From Tamarix chinensis (taxonomy: Eukaryota > Streptophyta > Magnoliopsida > Caryophyllales > Tamaricaceae), in NCBI GenBank assembly GCA_030549775.1, contig CM060177.1, positions 66,455,638-66,519,637 of the forward strand: a DNA stretch of 64,000 nucleotides. The letters run 5' to 3'. Of the stretch, positions 61,027 to 64,000 are shown piece after piece. Position 1 is the stretch's first letter; each line of letters starts with the position of its first letter. The notes beneath the pieces were generated by a model, which had not been told where the DNA came from, searched no databases, and saw only the letters and a program-made list of their open reading frames with translations. The position numbers were made by a program, and so were the translations under genes.

Positions 61027-62714
61027 CTTTACATAGCTTGCCTGTGCAAGACCCCAACTCTCGGTATAGGAGTGTACCATCTATCATACACTCTTGAAGC
61101 CTCTCTTGCTCATGAAGCCTCCTCTTTTTATTCATGCATCCTTTTTTTTACCCCTAAACCTTATCCAAACACCACCAAACTTTCACCATAGCGCAAACAT
61201 ACATTTCACCACACTTCCATGCAACTCAAGCTTCCCTTTAACTATAGTTATTTCCATTTTTACCCACCCTTACCTTAACTTTCCCCCAATTTTAGTCTAA
61301 AATCCTAATCATGTATTATTTCATCTTTTTAGGTCATATTTTAGTGATCTCAGAGGAGGAATTCTAGGACCTACATGCTTAGAGCTCGATGTGCTTGTTG
61401 GTAAGGATACTAATCAATGTTTTAGGTTTTTTGTGTTATATATTTGGATGGTTGTGTGTATTATCATGATATTGTTGTTATATGATGAAATTTGTGTTGT
61501 TAATGATATTTTGTGATTTTTTAGATTTATATGATATAATGGATGTGAGAATGGAAAAGATGTGTTGATATAATTTTGTTACGCTAAGTTATACTTGTGG
61601 AAGAATATAAATTATGGAATAGTAATATGGGTTAGTGTAGAAATTTTGGTATTTTAATGTATTAGGTGGATTAAATATGATAATGATATTAGGAGAAGTG
61701 TTTAGAGTAATTACTGAATGTTGTGGGTTCCTCAAAATGAGATAATGGCTTAATTAAGACATTGTAACCTTAAAATGGTAATATTATTATCCCATGAATA
61801 AAATGCTTGAATTAGACCATGAGTTATAGATATGTTGTTAGTGTTGGTAATTTAAGTAGGTTTATTAAATTTAGGTAATCATACAAGTCTTAAATGAATA
61901 GTTATGACTAACTTGAGAAATTAGGGTTTTGAGAGCACTATAAATAGTAATGTTTAGTAAATGGCTATTATTATATGTGTGAGACATGGGAATTAGACCA
62001 TGAACTTTGGGTATGTAAACAATGATAATATTTGAGAATAATATACTGCACATGGTGGTTGAACGATTATTATAAGAGAAGTTATGCTAGGAGTGTAAAA
62101 TTAGGACTTAAGGAAAATAAGAATCTTAACTCTAGAGATCGACCTTATGACCTATATTATCTGTTTATCTAATTTAATGTGTTTAGTACCTATAAATCAA
62201 TCATGAATAAGATATTAATCATATAAATTGAGAGATCGTGTGAGTAGGGTTAAGGTGATGTTGTATATCTATTCCATTAGAGGATAATAATGGCTTTAGA
62301 GCTCTTTGCCCTGAGAAGGTGTTTCAATCCATTCCATCAGAATAAGAATAGTGGGTCCTTAACTCATCATAAATGAAAATAAAAATTGTATAGCCTATAG
62401 ATAAGATACTAATGACTTAAAGTGGGAGAATAAATTATTTAAGACTAAGGTGGTGTTTTTATATTTGTTCCACCGAATGATAATAGTGGCTCGGGAGCAT
62501 TTTCCCCTAAGAAGGTGATGTTTTTTAATCCATTCCATAGGATGATAATAGTGGCATAGATGTGTTTTCCCTAAGAAGGTTACTTAGTCCATTCCACTGG
62601 TTTAAGAATAGTGGGGCTCTGAAATTTGACATACATAAAAAAAATGAAAATGGTTATTCCTAATAAAGAGGCATAGATTAGTATTTTATCTTATGAATTT
62701 TTTCATAGACTAAA
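61027..62714 (+). repeat. LTR-D, segment 3
   Basis: Continues LTR-D in plus orientation: pyrimidine-rich to about 61310, AT-rich, then two or three groups of 'ataatagtgg' units (62270-62360, 62470-62620), as at 4745-5160. No gene was seen; the short frames here do not match anything I know. Confidence 0.65.
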
Positions 62715-62719
62715 TGTGT

Positions 62720-63587
62720 TGATGTGTAATCAAAGTGGAGGTAAGGGTTGGACCGGTTGCTATTGATTAGAGATATCAAACATGAAATTAAGTAGAAGAA
62801 GCAATGGTTGAATGCTGATTAAACTCAAAGAACTCAGGTTGAATGCAGGTTAGTTCGACTGGTTAAAATAGGCTTTAAGTGTCATGTGATTGAGATCAAT
62901 GGAGGAAGGAATTTACCCCAGGATTTCCTTGCTCAAAGAAGACTCAAAAGGGAGGATAAACGTAGACCTTGCTGTGCTAAATTTGTGTTCAAAAATTATG
63001 TATATTTATTACCAAATCATGCTTGTATAAGGTATATATAGGAGGAAAGTAGCCGAGATAAACAAGCTCGTCCAATCGATATTCCCACCTTAATTCAAGC
63101 CCATTATTCCACTTGAATTAAGCCCATATAATACTTAATCCTAATCATAATATCATAGTCTAAATTATATTAATGATTAACATTACAAAGACATACAATT
63201 AACTATGATACATACATGAAATTACATTAAACCCTAACTTACATAAAATACACTTAGGGTTTACAACAAGTTAATACAACTAATGATAATCATCACCATA
63301 TCTTCTTGTTGTAAAGTATCATCCCATGTATTCCATAGTCTTGCATGCTTTGAATACTTGTACACTTTAAGGTGTAATAACATCTTCTTCTTGAAAATAT
63401 ATAACATACCTACAAGAACAACTTAAATTGTTTTTAACACCAAGAATAGACAAATTATCAAGAACATTTAATATGATAGGCTCCAATATTAAGAAAGCTA
63501 ATTCTTCCTTACCTTGAGAATCTAGATGAATATGATAATCATTAGATGCTCCTACATCATGTGTGCTCATCATCAGTTGTGAATGCA
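62720..63587 (+). mobile_element. Solo LTR of an unrelated family (868 bp)
   Basis: Starts TGATGTGTAATC, ends GTGAATGCA, and is flanked by TGTGT at 62715-62719 and 63588-63592. A plus-strand TATA-like 'ggtatatatagg' near 63033 suggests plus orientation. No PBS, PPT or coding domain. The sequence on both sides rejoins LTR-D. The 73-residue minus frame across its right end is not supported. Family (Copia or Gypsy) unknown. Confidence 0.7.
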
Positions 63588-63592
63588 TGTGT

Positions 63593-64000
63593 TATCTATA
63601 TCCCTGATTTGGTAGTATTATTACCTTACTCGGTGCATAGCATACTAATCATCCTTTTCATGGGTGTTGCTCATTCGCATGAGCAAGAGACCCTAAATAT
63701 TTTGCTCAAGTCTTTAATACCTACTAGATAACTTGGTTGCTTTTCATGCAATATGTGGGGATGAGTGACCTGCTATCTATAATAGGTGTTTTGGCGAAAA
63801 GTTATGTTATCCGATGGATTTATTTACTCCGATACATTTTTTTAGACTCTTTAATCTATCGTATCCCTTAATTTATGTTTTGTTAATATTATTCAGAGTT
63901 AACCTCCAAACTTGTATTATATTGATAAATATTTCTTCCTATTCTAATTTCCTTGTTTTACTATGAATGGTTTTAGCCTTGTGATTGATATAAGGACAGT
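63593..64000 (+). repeat. LTR-D, segment 4 (cut by window edge)
   Basis: Holds the inverted small-hairpin module (about 63620-63680: 'catgggtgttgctcattcg') and ends at 'ttttagccttgtgatt', the word just before the stem-loop in other copies. About 100-150 bp more should lead to a GGTGTTACA end outside the window. Confidence 0.65.

Noticed and set aside
63367..63588. 73-residue minus frame considered as a Copia polyprotein piece
   Set aside because: No Copia motif; it starts in the target duplication and lies in an LTR with opposite apparent orientation.

Overview
This 64 kb window looks like a deep nest of plant retrotransposons with no recognisable host gene. A land plant, probably a flowering plant, is suggested by three things: primer-binding sites complementary to initiator-methionine tRNA, Ty3/Gypsy polyproteins, and an L1-type LINE of the plant kind. 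The species cannot be named from the sequence. Almost everything is long terminal repeats (LTRs), most of them very long (about 4 to 5 kb) and most of them solo.

Layout. 1-6919: the end of one giant LTR, then unassigned AT-rich DNA, then three pieces of LTRs in the opposite orientation. 6920-15194: a degraded minus-strand Ty3/Gypsy element with two large LTRs and a relic gag. 15195-21139: two inverted LTR fragments followed by a second relic interior with gag. 21140-25660: a 4.5 kb LTR carrying a TTACC-type minisatellite. 25750-30620: a short minus-strand Ty3/Gypsy relic (gag to RNase H). 30811-32030: a plus-strand integrase relic with polypurine tract and LTR start. 32220-44086: an L1-type LINE (minus) split by a solo LTR (32811-42503, TSD ATTAA), which is itself split by another solo LTR (34079-38685, TSD CAAGC). 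44087-64000: a plus-oriented LTR, running off the window, interrupted by (a) a nearly full-length Ty3/Gypsy element on the minus strand (44939-51750, TSD CCCCT), (b) a solo LTR (52014-61021, TSD TGCCT) that is itself interrupted only 23 bp from its end by another solo LTR (52037-57063), and (c) an unrelated 868 bp solo LTR (62720-63587, TSD TGTGT).

The giant LTRs begin TGTAACACCCC on the strand opposite to coding and end GGGGCATTTCA or GGGATTACA. I call them LTR-I (34079-38685; 52037-57063), LTR-II (1-1619; 52014-61021 without its insert), LTR-III (21140-25660; 32811-42503 without its insert; inverted piece 15195-17084) and LTR-C (6920-10978; 12666-15194; inverted piece 17085-18964). Evidence that their transcription strand is the minus strand (when TGTAACACC reads on plus) comes from a TATA box at matching positions in four copies, PBS and PPT positions in the associated relic elements, and a 44-46 nt stem-loop whose pairing uses G-U wobbles only on that strand.

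The most interesting signal is that stem-loop: it lies about 95-105 nt from the LTR end next to the primer-binding site, is found in every subfamily, and shows compensatory base changes between subfamilies. Two further modules recur in the same LTRs: a cluster of small hairpins, and a two-block tandem array built on an ACTATTAT...GGTGGATCGGTC unit with a shared closing motif. Together they suggest an unusually long, structured R-U5 leader in this retrotransposon family. The nearly complete Ty3/Gypsy element is dead: it carries stop codons, a frameshift, and an integrase deletion that removes the middle catalytic aspartate.
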